Shown here piece after piece: positions 1-7,841 of a stretch of DNA of 34,307 nt (position 1 is the stretch's first letter; each line of letters starts with the position of its first letter). Under the pieces are notes generated by a model that saw nothing but the letters and a program-made list of their open reading frames with translations, made no database searches and had not been told where the DNA came from. The DNA is from JBDSKH01 sp050245915 (GTDB lineage: Bacteria; Actinomycetota; Actinomycetes; Actinomycetales; Microbacteriaceae), in NCBI GenBank assembly GCA_050245915.1, contig JBFWWZ010000033.1, positions 1-34,307 of the forward strand, given 5' to 3'. A program made the translations under genes and the position numbers.

Positions 1-1
1 C

Positions 2-457
2 CTGGTGGTCGTCGACGTCCTGTCGAAGACCAACGAGGGCGCCGGCGGCGTCGCGGGTGCGATCGTGCTGAACATCGCGGTCTGGGGCGCGGTGTTCGCG
101 TACTTCCTGCAGATGGTGTCGTTCATCATCCTGCGCCGTAAGTTCCCGAACGCGAACCGCCCGTACAGGAGCCGCTGGGGTGTTCCCGGTGCGGCGATCG
201 CCGCCGTGATCGCGCTGTCGATCTTCGTCGGCCTGCTCGTGCAGGAGCCCTACCGGATCGCGATCGTCGCGATCGTCGCGGTGTACCTGCTCGTGCTGCT
301 CGGCTTCGCGATCTGGGGACGGCACAACCTGGTGCTCTCGCCGGAGGAGGAGTACGCGCTCTCGGGCGGCCTGCACGGCGACCCGCAGAAGGAAGGCTAC
401 GACGCGATGGAGGGCGAGGTCTTCGACAAGAAGCCCGCTCCGAAGAAGAAGAAGTAG
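2..457 (+). CDS. APC-family amino acid/amine permease, C-terminal part (ethanolamine permease-like)
   Basis: The gene is cut by the left edge of the window; only its last 151 codons are present, ending at a TAG stop. The visible protein holds about three hydrophobic segments (around residues 20-45, 60-80 and 85-105 of the fragment) separated by a basic loop containing RRKFPNANRPYRSRWG, which is typical of the loop before the last helices of APC-superfamily transporters. After the last helix comes the sequence LVLSPEEEYALSGG and a charged lysine-rich tail. The 'PEEE(F/Y)A' element after the last helix is characteristic of ethanolamine permeases, so that substrate is the best guess, but other APC amino acid permeases are possible. 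It acts in the cytoplasmic membrane. A strong terminator follows directly, so this is the last gene of its transcript. Confidence 0.75.
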   Translation: MVVVDVLSKTNEGAGGVAGAIVLNIAVWGAVFAYFLQMVSFIILRRKFPNANRPYRSRWGVPGAAIAAVIALSIFVGLLVQEPYRIAIVAIVAVYLLVLLGFAIWGRHNLVLSPEEEYALSGGLHGDPQKEGYDAMEGEVFDKKPAPKKKK

Positions 458-472
458 CGGTTTCGCAACCGG

Positions 473-508
473 GGAGCCCCCGTCCGGCCTGTGCCGGGCG
501 GGGGCTCC
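473..508 (+). terminator. Rho-independent-type hairpin after the permease
   Basis: A 16-bp stem (473-488 with 493-508, one G-T pair) closes a 4-nt loop; the arms carry GGAGCCCCCG and CGGGGGCTCC. It lies 15 nt after the permease stop. The T-run is weak (CTCGTCAT), as is common in high-GC actinobacteria. Confidence 0.8.
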
Positions 509-512
509 TCGT

Positions 513-518
513 CATAAT
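513..518 (+). promoter_or_regulatory. -10 box CATAAT of a probable leaderless transcript
   Basis: CATAAT ends 6 nt before the ATG at 525, so transcription would begin at or next to the start codon. The same spacing recurs before many genes in this window. No clear -35 is visible because the terminator hairpin occupies that position. Confidence 0.6.
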
Positions 519-524
519 GTGCGC

Positions 525-788
525 ATGGCATCCGACTCCGAAGAGATCGCCCAGCTGAAGCTCGAGGTGCAGCGCCTCGGCCGCCTCGTCGACGGGCTCT
601 ACGTCAGGCTCGACGGGGTCGCGCCCGACGGCACCGTCGACCTCAGCCAGCCGCCTCAGGATGTGGTGGAGGCGCTGCAGGAGGGCAACGTCATCGAGGC
701 GATCAAGCTGTGGCGCGGCTACACCGGTCTCGGCCTCGCCGAAGCCAAGCGCGAGATCGAGCAGCTGCGCGACCGGCTCGGGTACTAG
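525..788 (+). CDS. Small protein with ribosomal L7/L12 C-terminal-like domain
   Basis: This 87-residue protein has a short N-terminal amphipathic, possibly coiled-coil, stretch (EEIAQLKLEVQRLGRLVDGL) followed by a C-terminal section, roughly residues 48-85, with VIEAIKLWRGYTGLGLAEAK. That matches the helix-turn-helix of the ribosomal L7/L12 C-terminal domain (VI..IR..TGLGLKEAK). It is too short and lacks the L12 N-terminal dimerisation domain, so it is not the ribosomal stalk protein itself. Small proteins of this type are widespread in actinobacteria and have no established function. The ATG at 525 is chosen over an upstream GTG at 519 because the -10 box CATAAT sits 6 nt before it. The stop overlaps by 4 nt the stop of the convergent flavoprotein gene. 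Confidence 0.8.
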   Translation: MASDSEEIAQLKLEVQRLGRLVDGLYVRLDGVAPDGTVDLSQPPQDVVEALQEGNVIEAIKLWRGYTGLGLAEAKREIEQLRDRLGY

Positions 789-2101
789 GGCCGGATGTTC
801 TGGTTGCGGCTCAGCAGGTTCTGCGGGTCGTAACGCCGCTTCACCTCGCGCAGCCGCTCCAGCGTCGCCGGCGGGTACATGAGCGCGAGCACCGCGTCGC
901 CGGTGTCGTCGGCGAAGTTGCCGTAGGTGCCGTGGACGAACGGCAGCGCCGGAGCCCACCGGGCACGCATCTCGTCTTGCGCAGCGCGCTCGGCGCCGGG
1001 CGGCAGGAAGCCGGCGACCATGATGAACGCCTCCGCGTCGCGAGCCGCCCACGCGGTCGCATCGGCGGGCACCCGACCGTACGCGCCGCCGAGGTACCGG
1101 ATGAGCAGCACACCCCCGACACCGGCGTGGGCCTGCAGCACCGCGTCGATCGCGGCGTCGCTGAGGTCGTCGGCGAACGCGTTCGCGCCGACGATCGTGG
1201 GGGCGGGACCCTCCATGTGCGGAGGAGCCTCATCCAGCGAGTCGGGGTAGTCGATGGGGGCGATGTCGTCGGACAGGTAGCCGGGGACCGCGCGGAGCCG
1301 GGCGACCCAGGGCTCGGCCGCCGCGGCATCCCGGCCCGCCCAGATCACCGTCAGCGTGGTCGCGGCGGGCATCTCGGGACCCATCGACGGCATCGCCAGG
1401 AACGATCCGTTCAGCTCGTCGGGGGCGTCGCGCATGATGTCGCGCCAGCCACGCAGGGCGTCGCCGAGGCTGCCGGTGTCGAACTGCACCCGCCCGAAGA
1501 CCACGCCGTCGAGGGGATGCGCCTGGAACACGAACTCGGTCACGACGCCGAAGTTGCCGCCGCCGCCGCGCAGACCCCAGAACAGGTCGGGGTTCTCGTC
1601 GGCGCTCGCGTGCAGGATGTCGCCGCCCGGCACGACGACGGTCGCCCCGACCAGGCTGTCCATCGCGAGACCCTGGGTGCGAACCAGCCAGCCCACGCCG
1701 CCGCCGAGTGTCAGACCGCCGACTCCCACGCTCTTCGTGTCGCCGGAGCTCAGCCCGAGGCCGTGGGCGGCGAGCGCCTGTGCGACGTCTCCCCAGACCG
1801 CGGCGGGGCCGACGCGCACCGTGCTGCCGTCGACCACGATGCCGGCGAGGTGCTTCAGGTTGAGCACCAGACCTCCCTCCTGGTCGAACAGGCGCCCGCC
1901 GTGGCCGCCCGAGCGGATCGCGACCCCGATGCCGTCCGCGGCGGCGAACCGCAGCGCCTCGGACACCTGCTCGGCCGTCTCGGGCATCACCTCGAGGGCG
2001 GGTTCGCCCGGCGGCGGGTACGCGGGAGGGTTCGCTCCCCAGCCGTCGTCGCCGGGGTACAGGGCCGTCCCGGCACGTCCATCACGCAGATCAGTCAACA
2101 T
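785..2101 (-). CDS. FAD-binding oxidoreductase of the berberine bridge enzyme family
   Basis: A 438-residue flavoprotein. The PCMH-type FAD domain spans about residues 30-210, and the BBE C-terminal domain ends in YGNF...VKRRYDPQNLLSRNQNIRP. His67 in RSGGHGG is the usual site of the 8-alpha-histidyl FAD bond. In bicovalent members a Cys follows in GxCPxVGVGG; here the sequence is SGDTKSVGVGG with Thr122 at the Cys position, so a mono-covalent (His only) flavin is expected. The family oxidises alcohols, sugars or amines with oxygen; the substrate cannot be read from the sequence. The start is the ATG 28 nt after the deacylase stop; the longer frame would run back into that gene. Its position downstream of two D-amino-acid genes suggests, without proving, a role in the same pathway. 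Confidence 0.85.
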   Translation of the reverse strand: MLTDLRDGRAGTALYPGDDGWGANPPAYPPPGEPALEVMPETAEQVSEALRFAAADGIGVAIRSGGHGGRLFDQEGGLVLNLKHLAGIVVDGSTVRVGPAAVWGDVAQALAAHGLGLSSGDTKSVGVGGLTLGGGVGWLVRTQGLAMDSLVGATVVVPGGDILHASADENPDLFWGLRGGGGNFGVVTEFVFQAHPLDGVVFGRVQFDTGSLGDALRGWRDIMRDAPDELNGSFLAMPSMGPEMPAATTLTVIWAGRDAAAAEPWVARLRAVPGYLSDDIAPIDYPDSLDEAPPHMEGPAPTIVGANAFADDLSDAAIDAVLQAHAGVGGVLLIRYLGGAYGRVPADATAWAARDAEAFIMVAGFLPPGAERAAQDEMRARWAPALPFVHGTYGNFADDTGDAVLALMYPPATLERLREVKRRYDPQNLLSRNQNIRP

Positions 2102-2129
2102 GTGGACAGCGTATACAAGGGCTCCGACA

Positions 2130-3725
2130 TCACTCCGGCGCGGCTGGGCGGCGCAGCACCCGGCCGGCGGCGACGGGGGTGCGCACCCCATCCCGCACCG
2201 CGAACTCGCCGCCGACCAGCACGTGCACGATCCCGGCGGCGGGCTGCCGCGGATCCTCGAAGGTCGCGCGATCGATCACCGTGCCCGCGTCGAAGAGCAC
2301 CAGGTCGGCGACCGCCCCCTCGCGGATCACGCCCCGGTCGGTCAGCCCGAGCCGCCGCGCCGGCGTCGCCGCCAGATGCCGCACGCACTCCTCCAAGGTC
2401 AGCACGCCGAGCTCGCGCGTGTAGTGGCCGAGGTACCGCGCGAACGTGCCCCAGGCGCGCGGGTGCGGGCGCCCGCCGACCAGGATCCCGTCGCTCCCGG
2501 CGCTGTGCACGGGGTGCCGCATGATCTCGCGCACGTTGTCCTCGTCGCCGACATGCAGCAGGATGCCGGTGCCGAGCCGGTCGGCACGCATCAGATCCAG
2601 CGCGGCGGCCGTCGCATCCTGACCGAGCTCGGAGACCCTGCGCCCCACCACGTCGGACAGCGCCGGATCGCCCACCCCCGAGATCTGGATCGTGCTCCAG
2701 TCCACGGTCTCGCCGTGGGCCCCGTCGGAACCGGTCACCTCGAGGGCCTCCCGCAACCGCTCGCGCTCGGCGACGTCGCCCAGTCTCGCCAGGGTCGCAT
2801 CCGGCCCGCCCTCGTGCGCCCAGCTGGGCAGCAGCGCGGCGAGCGTGGTCGAACCGGGGAGGTACGGGTAGGTGTCGAGGGTGATGTCGAGCCCGGCGGC
2901 GAGAGCATCGTCGACGAGTGCGAGCAGCTCGGAGGCGCGTCCCCGGTTCGCGGCGAAGTTCATGGTGGCGTGCGTGAGGTGCACGGCGCAGCCGGTGCGC
3001 AGTCCGATGCCGATGCACTCGGCGAACGCCGCGAGCGCGCCCCGCCCGTACCCGCGGGTGTGGGGGGCCCAGTAACCCCCGTGGGCGGCGACGACGGCGC
3101 AGAGCGCCTCGAGCTCCGCGGTGTCGGCGTACATGCCGGGGGTGTAGGTGAGCCCGCTCGACATGCCGACGGCTCCCGCGGCGAGCGAGTCGGCGAGGAT
3201 GCCGCGCATCCGGTCGAGCTCGGACGCGGTGGCAGGCCGGTCGGCGGACCCCACCGTGAGCAGGCGCAGGTTGCCCTGCGGCACCAGGTACGCCACGTTC
3301 GTGCCGAGCGCCGCCGCGCCGAGCGCGCCGAGGTAGCCGGCGGTGTCGCGCCAGGTGAACGCCTCGTCGGGGAGGTCGCCGTTCCACCCGGAGATCTGCC
3401 GCCGCACCAGGGCGAGAGCGTCATCGTCGACCGGGGCGTAGCCGATGCCGTCCTGCCCGAGCACCTGCGTGGTCACGCCCTGGCTGAGCTTCGCGAGCTG
3501 CGCGGCGTCGTCGAGCACGGCGAGATCGGCGTGGGCGTGCATGTCGACGAAGCCGGGGGCGAGGGTGAGCCCATCCGTCGCGATCTGCGGTTTCGCATCC
3601 GTGTTCACCGCACTTTGCGACGGATGGCGGCGGATGGCGGCGATGCGGTCGCCCTCGACGGCGACATCGGCCACGAAACGCGGGCCCCCGGTGCCGTCCA
3701 CGACGGTCACGCCCTCGAACAGCAC
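2130..3725 (-). CDS. N-acyl-D-amino-acid deacylase (D-aminoacylase), amidohydrolase superfamily
   Basis: A 531-residue metal-dependent amidohydrolase. The N-terminal beta-sandwich starts LFEGVTVVDGTGG. The first metal motif is FVDMHAHAD with His63 and His65, and later barrel elements include WAPHTRGYG, CAVHLTHAT and DTYPYLPGSTT. The C-terminal GVIREGAVADLVLFD strand returns to the sandwich. In the Alcaligenes-type D-aminoacylase a zinc-binding Cys lies in GNCG; here the segment reads VLGQDGIG, so the Cys is absent, as in my recollection of other actinobacterial relatives. It would hydrolyse N-acyl-D-amino acids to D-amino acids and the acyl acid in the cytoplasm. The GTG start is read from TAGTG, overlapping the stop of the upstream gene by one base, which indicates translational coupling. 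Confidence 0.88.
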   Translation of the reverse strand: MLFEGVTVVDGTGGPRFVADVAVEGDRIAAIRRHPSQSAVNTDAKPQIATDGLTLAPGFVDMHAHADLAVLDDAAQLAKLSQGVTTQVLGQDGIGYAPVDDDALALVRRQISGWNGDLPDEAFTWRDTAGYLGALGAAALGTNVAYLVPQGNLRLLTVGSADRPATASELDRMRGILADSLAAGAVGMSSGLTYTPGMYADTAELEALCAVVAAHGGYWAPHTRGYGRGALAAFAECIGIGLRTGCAVHLTHATMNFAANRGRASELLALVDDALAAGLDITLDTYPYLPGSTTLAALLPSWAHEGGPDATLARLGDVAERERLREALEVTGSDGAHGETVDWSTIQISGVGDPALSDVVGRRVSELGQDATAAALDLMRADRLGTGILLHVGDEDNVREIMRHPVHSAGSDGILVGGRPHPRAWGTFARYLGHYTRELGVLTLEECVRHLAATPARRLGLTDRGVIREGAVADLVLFDAGTVIDRATFEDPRQPAAGIVHVLVGGEFAVRDGVRTPVAAGRVLRRPAAPE

Positions 3726-4879
3726 TAGAAGTTCGTCTCCACGAAACCGACGACCCGGTCGCCGTCCACCTCCGGCAGCAGGCGCCACAGCTGGAACGCG
3801 GTGCACGGGTGCGAGATGCCGAGCCGCAGCACGTCGCCGATCGCGAGCCCCGCATCCACCGGCAGCCGCACGAAACAGTGCTGGTCGGCGAGCGAGGTGA
3901 CCGTCGCCCCCGGCAGATCGAGCACCACGGGAAGGTCGAGGTCGGAGGGGAGGTCGCGCTTGCCCGCGTCGAGCAGCACGAGTCCGGGCTCGGGGCGCGA
4001 CACCACCCGGGCGATCGCGTGCAGCGCCGGCCGGAACGCGTGCTCGGTGCCGGCGAACGGCGAGACCCCGGCATAGAACACGTCGTCGTGCGCCTGGAAC
4101 GCCCCCGCCCGCACGATCAGCGTCGGCGCCACGCCGCCGAGCTCCTCGGCGACCAGGTCGAAGTGCCTGCTCCCCCCTGCGGTGATCACGGGCTCCGTGA
4201 ACCGGTCCGCGTGCGCCCGGAAGAACTCCGCCAGCTCGCGCAGGTACGCGCGCACGTGATCCGGTGGGTACGAGCCCTCGTACCCGGCCACCCCGCGCAG
4301 CCGCACCCGCGGGGATGCCGCCGCGGCATCCAGCACCCGCTCGGCGGCCGCGCGCCCGCGCGCGCCGGTGCGCCCGCCCTCGTCGCCCAGCTCGACGAAC
4401 ACGTCGACCGGGCGCTCGCCGGCCGACGCGTCGAGGAGCGCGACCCCCTCGACCGAGTCGACCCAGCAGGCGAACTCGAACTCCGGGTGCGCGTCGAGTT
4501 CGGCGGCCAGCCAGGCGATCGCGACCGGGTCGGTCAGTTCGTTGGCGAGCAGGATGCGGTCGAGGCCGGCAGCGCGGCCCACCTGCACCTGCCACGGCGT
4601 CGCCAGCGTGATGCCCCAGCATCCCGCGGAGACGAGCCGGTGCCACAGCTCCGGCGACATGGTGGTCTTGCCGTGCGGGGCGAGCTCGATGCCGCGCTCG
4701 CGCGCCCACGCGGTCATGACGGCGACGTTGGCGTCGGAGGCGGCGCGGTCGAGCGTCATCAGCGGCGTCTGCAAGTCGGAGACGAGGAGGCCGGCGTCGA
4801 CGACCTCCTGTGCGCTCCTCCCCCACAGCCGCGGCGGGATCGACTTGTGCCCCGGTCCGAGGGTGAGTGCGGCATCCAC
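3725..4879 (-). CDS. PLP enzyme of the D-threonine aldolase / D-serine dehydratase (alanine racemase fold type III) family
   Basis: A 384-residue protein. The N-terminal PLP barrel opens with LQTPLMTLDRAASDANV and contains the cofactor lysine in ELAPHGKTTMSPEL; the barrel continues through the VFVELGDEGGRTG and ITAGGSRHFD segments. The C-terminal domain has ISHPCTAF, corresponding to the His-x-Cys metal site of D-serine dehydratase (DSD1)-like proteins. It would deaminate or cleave beta-hydroxy D-amino acids, or act as a broader D-amino-acid deaminase; the exact substrate is open. The GTG at 4879 is chosen because longer readings run into the divergent RidA gene, whose start lies 25 nt away. 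With the deacylase it forms a tight operon, and RidA next door would remove the reactive imine/enamine products. Confidence 0.85.
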   Translation of the reverse strand: MDAALTLGPGHKSIPPRLWGRSAQEVVDAGLLVSDLQTPLMTLDRAASDANVAVMTAWARERGIELAPHGKTTMSPELWHRLVSAGCWGITLATPWQVQVGRAAGLDRILLANELTDPVAIAWLAAELDAHPEFEFACWVDSVEGVALLDASAGERPVDVFVELGDEGGRTGARGRAAAERVLDAAAASPRVRLRGVAGYEGSYPPDHVRAYLRELAEFFRAHADRFTEPVITAGGSRHFDLVAEELGGVAPTLIVRAGAFQAHDDVFYAGVSPFAGTEHAFRPALHAIARVVSRPEPGLVLLDAGKRDLPSDLDLPVVLDLPGATVTSLADQHCFVRLPVDAGLAIGDVLRLGISHPCTAFQLWRLLPEVDGDRVVGFVETNF

Positions 4880-4891
4880 CCGCTCAGTCTG

Positions 4892-4897
4892 TACCGT
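4892..4897 (+). promoter_or_regulatory. -10 box TACCGT of the RidA gene
   Basis: TACCGT ends 6 nt before the ATG at 4904, consistent with a leaderless transcript. It lies in the 24-nt gap between two divergent genes. Confidence 0.5.
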
Positions 4898-4903
4898 GGG
4901 CGC

Positions 4904-5302
4904 ATGACGACGAAGCACCGCATCGAGACTCCGCTCGCCCCGCCCCCGCGGCCGCAGTTCTCGCAAGGGGTGCGGCGGGGCTCCGTGGTGCAGACCGCCG
5001 GCCAGGTCGGCGTCGACCCGGTCACCGGAGAGTTCGGCGCCGACGTCGCTGCCCAGACGACACTGGCCCTGCAGGCGATCGACGCGATCCTGACCGAGGG
5101 GGGTGCGACGTTCGACGACGTCGTGATGCTGCGGGTCTATCTGAAGCACGGTGACGACTTCGACGTCATGAACGAGGCGTACGACGGGTTCGTGCCATCG
5201 CACACCCCGAGCGGCATGCTTCCGGCCCGCACCACGGTGGTGACGGCGTTCGCCTCCGAGCAGATCCTGGTCGAGATCGACGCGCTCGCCGTCACCGACT
5301 AG
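4904..5302 (+). CDS. RidA/YjgF family enamine/imine deaminase
   Basis: A 132-residue protein of usual RidA length. It contains GSVVQTAGQVGVDP near the N terminus, QTTLALQAIDAILTEGGATFDDVV in the middle, LRVYLKHGDDFDVMNEAY, and the substrate-pocket segment PSGMLPARTTVVTAF with the conserved arginine that binds the carboxylate of the imine. RidA proteins hydrolyse 2-aminoacrylate-type intermediates released by PLP-dependent deaminases. The divergent neighbour is exactly such a PLP enzyme, so the gene probably protects this pathway. The ATG follows a -10 box at 6 nt and there is no Shine-Dalgarno sequence, so leaderless translation is likely. Confidence 0.92.
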   Translation: MTTKHRIETPLAPPPRPQFSQGVRRGSVVQTAGQVGVDPVTGEFGADVAAQTTLALQAIDAILTEGGATFDDVVMLRVYLKHGDDFDVMNEAYDGFVPSHTPSGMLPARTTVVTAFASEQILVEIDALAVTD

Positions 5303-5309
5303 GCGCCAC

Positions 5310-5315
5310 TAGAGT
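5310..5315 (+). promoter_or_regulatory. -10 box TAGAGT of the following membrane protein gene
   Basis: TAGAGT ends 6 nt before the ATG at 5322, again the leaderless spacing. Confidence 0.5.
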
Positions 5316-5321
5316 TCCCGC

Positions 5322-5726
5322 ATGACGACGCCGCCGACCGACCCGCCCGCGCTCGCGACCATCGACCTCAGCGGCGGAGACGAGACCCCCGTCGCCACCG
5401 CCGGGCGCATCATCGGCGGGGTGCTGCTGATGATCATCGGCGCGGCGATCGGTCTTGCGTTCGGCGCCGCCTGGCTGCTCGGCTGGTGGTGGGAGCCGAT
5501 CTCGGACTGGGTGGAGATCCTCGGCGACTTCCTCCTCGTCCCCGCCGGCATCGGGCTCGCGATGGTGATCACCGGGTTCTACCTGGTGCGCCGCACCCGC
5601 AAGCGGCGCGCCCAGGAGGCGGCGGACGAGGCCCAGTTCCTGAAGCAGGCCCAGGCGCTCGCCGCCGAGCAGGCGCAGAAGGCGAAGCTGCCGCCGTCCG
5701 ACGACGGCATCGAGACCCGGCTGTAG
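5322..5726 (+). CDS. Small integral membrane protein, function unknown
   Basis: A 134-residue protein. A hydrophilic N-terminal tail (about 28 residues) is followed by a first membrane segment (IIGGVLLMIIGAAIGLAFGA), a short loop with GWWWEPISDW, a second segment (FLLVPAGIGLAMVITGFYLV), and a basic then helical cytoplasmic tail RRTRKRRAQEAADEAQFL rich in Ala, Gln and Lys. The tail looks coiled-coil-like. I do not recognise the family. The start ATG is preceded at 6 nt by TAGAGT. The gene lies between RidA and NAD synthetase and its stop codon is part of the next -10 box. Confidence 0.75.
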   Translation: MTTPPTDPPALATIDLSGGDETPVATAGRIIGGVLLMIIGAAIGLAFGAAWLLGWWWEPISDWVEILGDFLLVPAGIGLAMVITGFYLVRRTRKRRAQEAADEAQFLKQAQALAAEQAQKAKLPPSDDGIETRL

Positions 5727-5729
5727 CCT
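5724..5729 (+). promoter_or_regulatory. -10 box TAGCCT of nadE, overlapping the upstream stop codon
   Basis: TAGCCT begins on the TAG stop of the preceding gene and ends 7 nt before the nadE ATG. Confidence 0.5.
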
Positions 5730-5736
5730 TTTCCGT

Positions 5737-6558
5737 ATGCGTGAACTGCAGGCCGAGATCATCACGGCGCTCGGGGTCTCGCCCGACATCGATCCCGCGG
5801 CGGAGGTCGAGAGACGCGTCCAGTTCCTCGTCGACTACCTCGCCACCGCGCACGCCCTCGGGTTCGTGCTCGGCATCAGCGGCGGGCAGGACTCCTCGCT
5901 CGCCGGGCGGCTCTGCCAGCTGGCCGTCGAACGGGTGCGTGAGAACGGCGGCCGCGCCACGTTCACCGCGATGCGCCTGCCCTACGGCGTGCAGGCCGAC
6001 GAAGACGATGCCCAGCTCGCCCTGAGCTTCATCGACGCCGACGAGGTCGTCACGTTCAACATCAAGGCAGGCACCGACGGGTTCGAGTCGCAGTTCGAGC
6101 CGGCCACCGGGTCCCCCATGTCCGGCTTCGTGAAAGGCAACGTGAAGGCGCGGCAGCGCATGGTCGCCCAGTACGCCGTCGCGGGCGACGCCAACCTGCT
6201 CGTCGTCGGCACCGACCACGCGGCCGAAGCGGTCACCGGGTTCTTTACCAAGTACGGTGACGGCGGCGTCGACCTCACCCCGCTCACCGGGCTGACCAAG
6301 CGGCAGGGCAAGGCACTCCTGAAGCATCTCGGCTCGCCCGCCCGGCTGTACGAGAAGACCCCAACGGCCGACCTGCTCGACGACCGGCCCGGTCAGCCCG
6401 ACGAGACGGAGCTCGGCATCACGTACACCGACATCGACGACTACCTCGAGGGCAAAGAGATCGCCGACGACGTCGCCGACAAGATCGAGACCAGGTACCG
6501 CATGACCGAGCACAAGCGCCGCGTGCCGGTCAGCCCGCTCGACACCTGGTGGCGCTGA
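5737..6558 (+). CDS. nadE: Ammonia-dependent NAD+ synthetase
   Basis: A 273-residue protein, the normal length for the single-domain, ammonia-dependent NadE. The ATP pyrophosphatase P-loop is GISGGQDSS (Ser48-Ser53 region). Other family segments are MRLPYGVQADEDDAQ, GNVKARQRM, VVGTDHAAEAVTGFFTKYGDG, LTGLTKRQGKALL, the acidic lid segment KTPTADLLDDRPGQPDE, and HKRRVP near the C terminus. It adenylates deamido-NAD and replaces AMP with ammonia to form NAD, the last step of NAD synthesis, in the cytosol. There is no N-terminal glutaminase domain. The gene has its own leaderless-type promoter. Confidence 0.96.
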   Translation: MRELQAEIITALGVSPDIDPAAEVERRVQFLVDYLATAHALGFVLGISGGQDSSLAGRLCQLAVERVRENGGRATFTAMRLPYGVQADEDDAQLALSFIDADEVVTFNIKAGTDGFESQFEPATGSPMSGFVKGNVKARQRMVAQYAVAGDANLLVVGTDHAAEAVTGFFTKYGDGGVDLTPLTGLTKRQGKALLKHLGSPARLYEKTPTADLLDDRPGQPDETELGITYTDIDDYLEGKEIADDVADKIETRYRMTEHKRRVPVSPLDTWWR

Positions 6559-6573
6559 GCCTCGTCCCCCGGT

Positions 6574-7542
6574 TCAGGATGCCGGCGGCCGGCAGACCAG
6601 CACCTCACCACGCCCGCTGAGCGGCAGCGTCCCCGCGGCATCCGGGATCACCACCGTGCGACCGCGCGGCAGCACCAGGTCGCCCAGCCGCACCTCCCCG
6701 TCGACGACGACCAGCACCCCGAACCCGCGGCCGACGCTCGCGTCGCCGTCGACCACGAACCGCCCCAGCCGGAAGAACCCGTCCGCCTCCGGGCCGAACA
6801 CGTTCCCCGTGCCCGCGTGCGTCGTCAGCGGCGCCGGATCGATGGCGCGGTGGTTCACCGCGGTGAGTGCGACATCGAACCCGACGCCGAGATGACCGTC
6901 TTTCGCGCCGTCGAGCTCGAAGCCCCGCCACTCGAGCAGGATCGACAGGTCCTCCGGCTCCTGCAGCTCCAGGATCAGCACGCCCTCGCCGATCGCGTGG
7001 AGCTCGCCGGCCGGGACGAACACCACATCGTCCTTCTGCACCTCGAGCTCATGCAGCAGGGCGAGAAGGCCGTCGGTGTCCTGGCCGTCGACGAGGCGGC
7101 GCAGGTCGGCCGGGGCGACATCCTGTCTCAACCCCAGGTGCACGGTGCCGGGCGACAGGATGTACCAGGCCTCCACCTTGCCGTGGGCTCGCGCCACATG
7201 CTCAGCTGCCCACGCCGCGCTCGGGTGCGCGTGCACCGGCAGCCGCTGGCCCGGATCCAGCAGCTTCACCAGCAGGCGGGTGTCGGCACCGAACCGGTCC
7301 ACATGCCTGCGGCCCAGCCACCCGACAGGATCCGCCGCGACCGCCTCGGCGAGCGTCCGGCCGTCGGGAAGCACCGTGAGCCCCGCGCGTGGCTCGCCCG
7401 CCACCGTCGTCGTCGAGCCGACCCAGTCCTCCGGCTCGAACTCGCCCGCGGGAGCGTCACCTCGGAAGTCGGTGATCCGGCGGCCGCCGCGGTAGAAACG
7501 CGGCGACGGGCGGTTCGAGGCGACGACGACGGGCTTGAGCAT
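6574..7542 (-). CDS. manA: Class I mannose-6-phosphate isomerase
   Basis: A 322-residue zinc enzyme of the short (Bacillus-like) ManA type that interconverts mannose-6-phosphate and fructose-6-phosphate. Zinc-ligand motifs are visible: LPVHAHPS (His104, His106), KVEAWYIL (Glu124) and AGELHAIG (His182), followed by LILELQEPEDLS. The N-terminal GGRRITDFRG corresponds to the WGG...LAF opening of the family but is diverged, so a related sugar-phosphate isomerase activity cannot be excluded. It follows a small membrane protein gene by 7 nt and faces nadE tail to tail with a 15-nt gap. Confidence 0.85.
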   Translation of the reverse strand: MLKPVVVASNRPSPRFYRGGRRITDFRGDAPAGEFEPEDWVGSTTTVAGEPRAGLTVLPDGRTLAEAVAADPVGWLGRRHVDRFGADTRLLVKLLDPGQRLPVHAHPSAAWAAEHVARAHGKVEAWYILSPGTVHLGLRQDVAPADLRRLVDGQDTDGLLALLHELEVQKDDVVFVPAGELHAIGEGVLILELQEPEDLSILLEWRGFELDGAKDGHLGVGFDVALTAVNHRAIDPAPLTTHAGTGNVFGPEADGFFRLGRFVVDGDASVGRGFGVLVVVDGEVRLGDLVLPRGRTVVIPDAAGTLPLSGRGEVLVCRPPAS

Positions 7543-7549
7543 GCGGGTC

Positions 7550-7777
7550 TCAGCTCCGGTTGGGCGCGATGGCGTGCGCGAGGAGCCAGAACAGCACAGC
7601 GGTCACACCGAGCTGGACCAGTGCGCCGCCGATGGCGAATGGCACGGCGCCGGGGAAGGGATCGCCCGACGTGTCCTGCACCGTGATCATCGTTCCGATG
7701 AGGAGGAGTACTCCCCCGATCGCGAGAGCCGCGATGGCGATGCCGCCGATCGCGGTCTTGGCTTCTGCGGAATTCAT
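7550..7777 (-). CDS. Small two-helix membrane protein
   Basis: A 75-residue hydrophobic protein with two predicted membrane segments (IGGIAIAALAIGGVLLLIGT and FAIGGALVQLGVTAVLFWLL). Function is not recognisable. The start at the ATG of MNSAEAK is supported by TACTGT ending 6 nt upstream. It appears to be co-transcribed with manA, 7 nt downstream. It is the last chromosomal gene before the integrated element. Confidence 0.7.
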   Translation of the reverse strand: MNSAEAKTAIGGIAIAALAIGGVLLLIGTMITVQDTSGDPFPGAVPFAIGGALVQLGVTAVLFWLLAHAIAPNRS

Positions 7778-7783
7778 GACCGA

Positions 7784-7789
7784 ACAGTA
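7784..7789 (-). promoter_or_regulatory. -10 box TACTGT, leaderless spacing
   Basis: Read on the minus strand, TACTGT is followed by 6 nt and the ATG at 7777. Confidence 0.5.
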
Positions 7790-7803
7790 CCGGCAGACGA
7801 AAG

Positions 7804-7840
7804 AACCCCGCGCTGCTGGCGAGAGCAATCGCGGGGTTCC
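7804..7840 (-). terminator. Hairpin terminator at the outer side of the left attachment site
   Basis: A perfect 10-bp stem (GAACCCCGCG with CGCGGGGTTC) closes a 17-nt loop. On the minus strand it is followed by TTTCG. It sits directly after the tRNA-Lys 3'-end copy, so it is probably the original terminator of the tRNA gene, displaced by the integration. It may now terminate hipBA transcription. Confidence 0.65.
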
Positions 7841-7841
7841 G

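Noticed and set aside
126..1052. Long minus-strand reading frame across the permease end and the L7/L12-like gene
   Set aside because: Its product is Arg/Ala/Pro-rich low-quality sequence, a frame shadow of real genes on both strands.
710..2524. Plus-strand 604-codon frame opposite the flavoprotein and deacylase
   Set aside because: Composition is Arg/Gly/His-rich without motifs; the minus-strand frames show clear FAD and amidohydrolase motifs.
1356..3728. Plus-strand 790-codon frame
   Set aside because: Antisense shadow of the D-aminoacylase gene created by high GC content.
3725..5203. Longer version of the PLP enzyme starting at 5203
   Set aside because: The extra N terminus is the antisense of the RidA gene and has no match to the family start.
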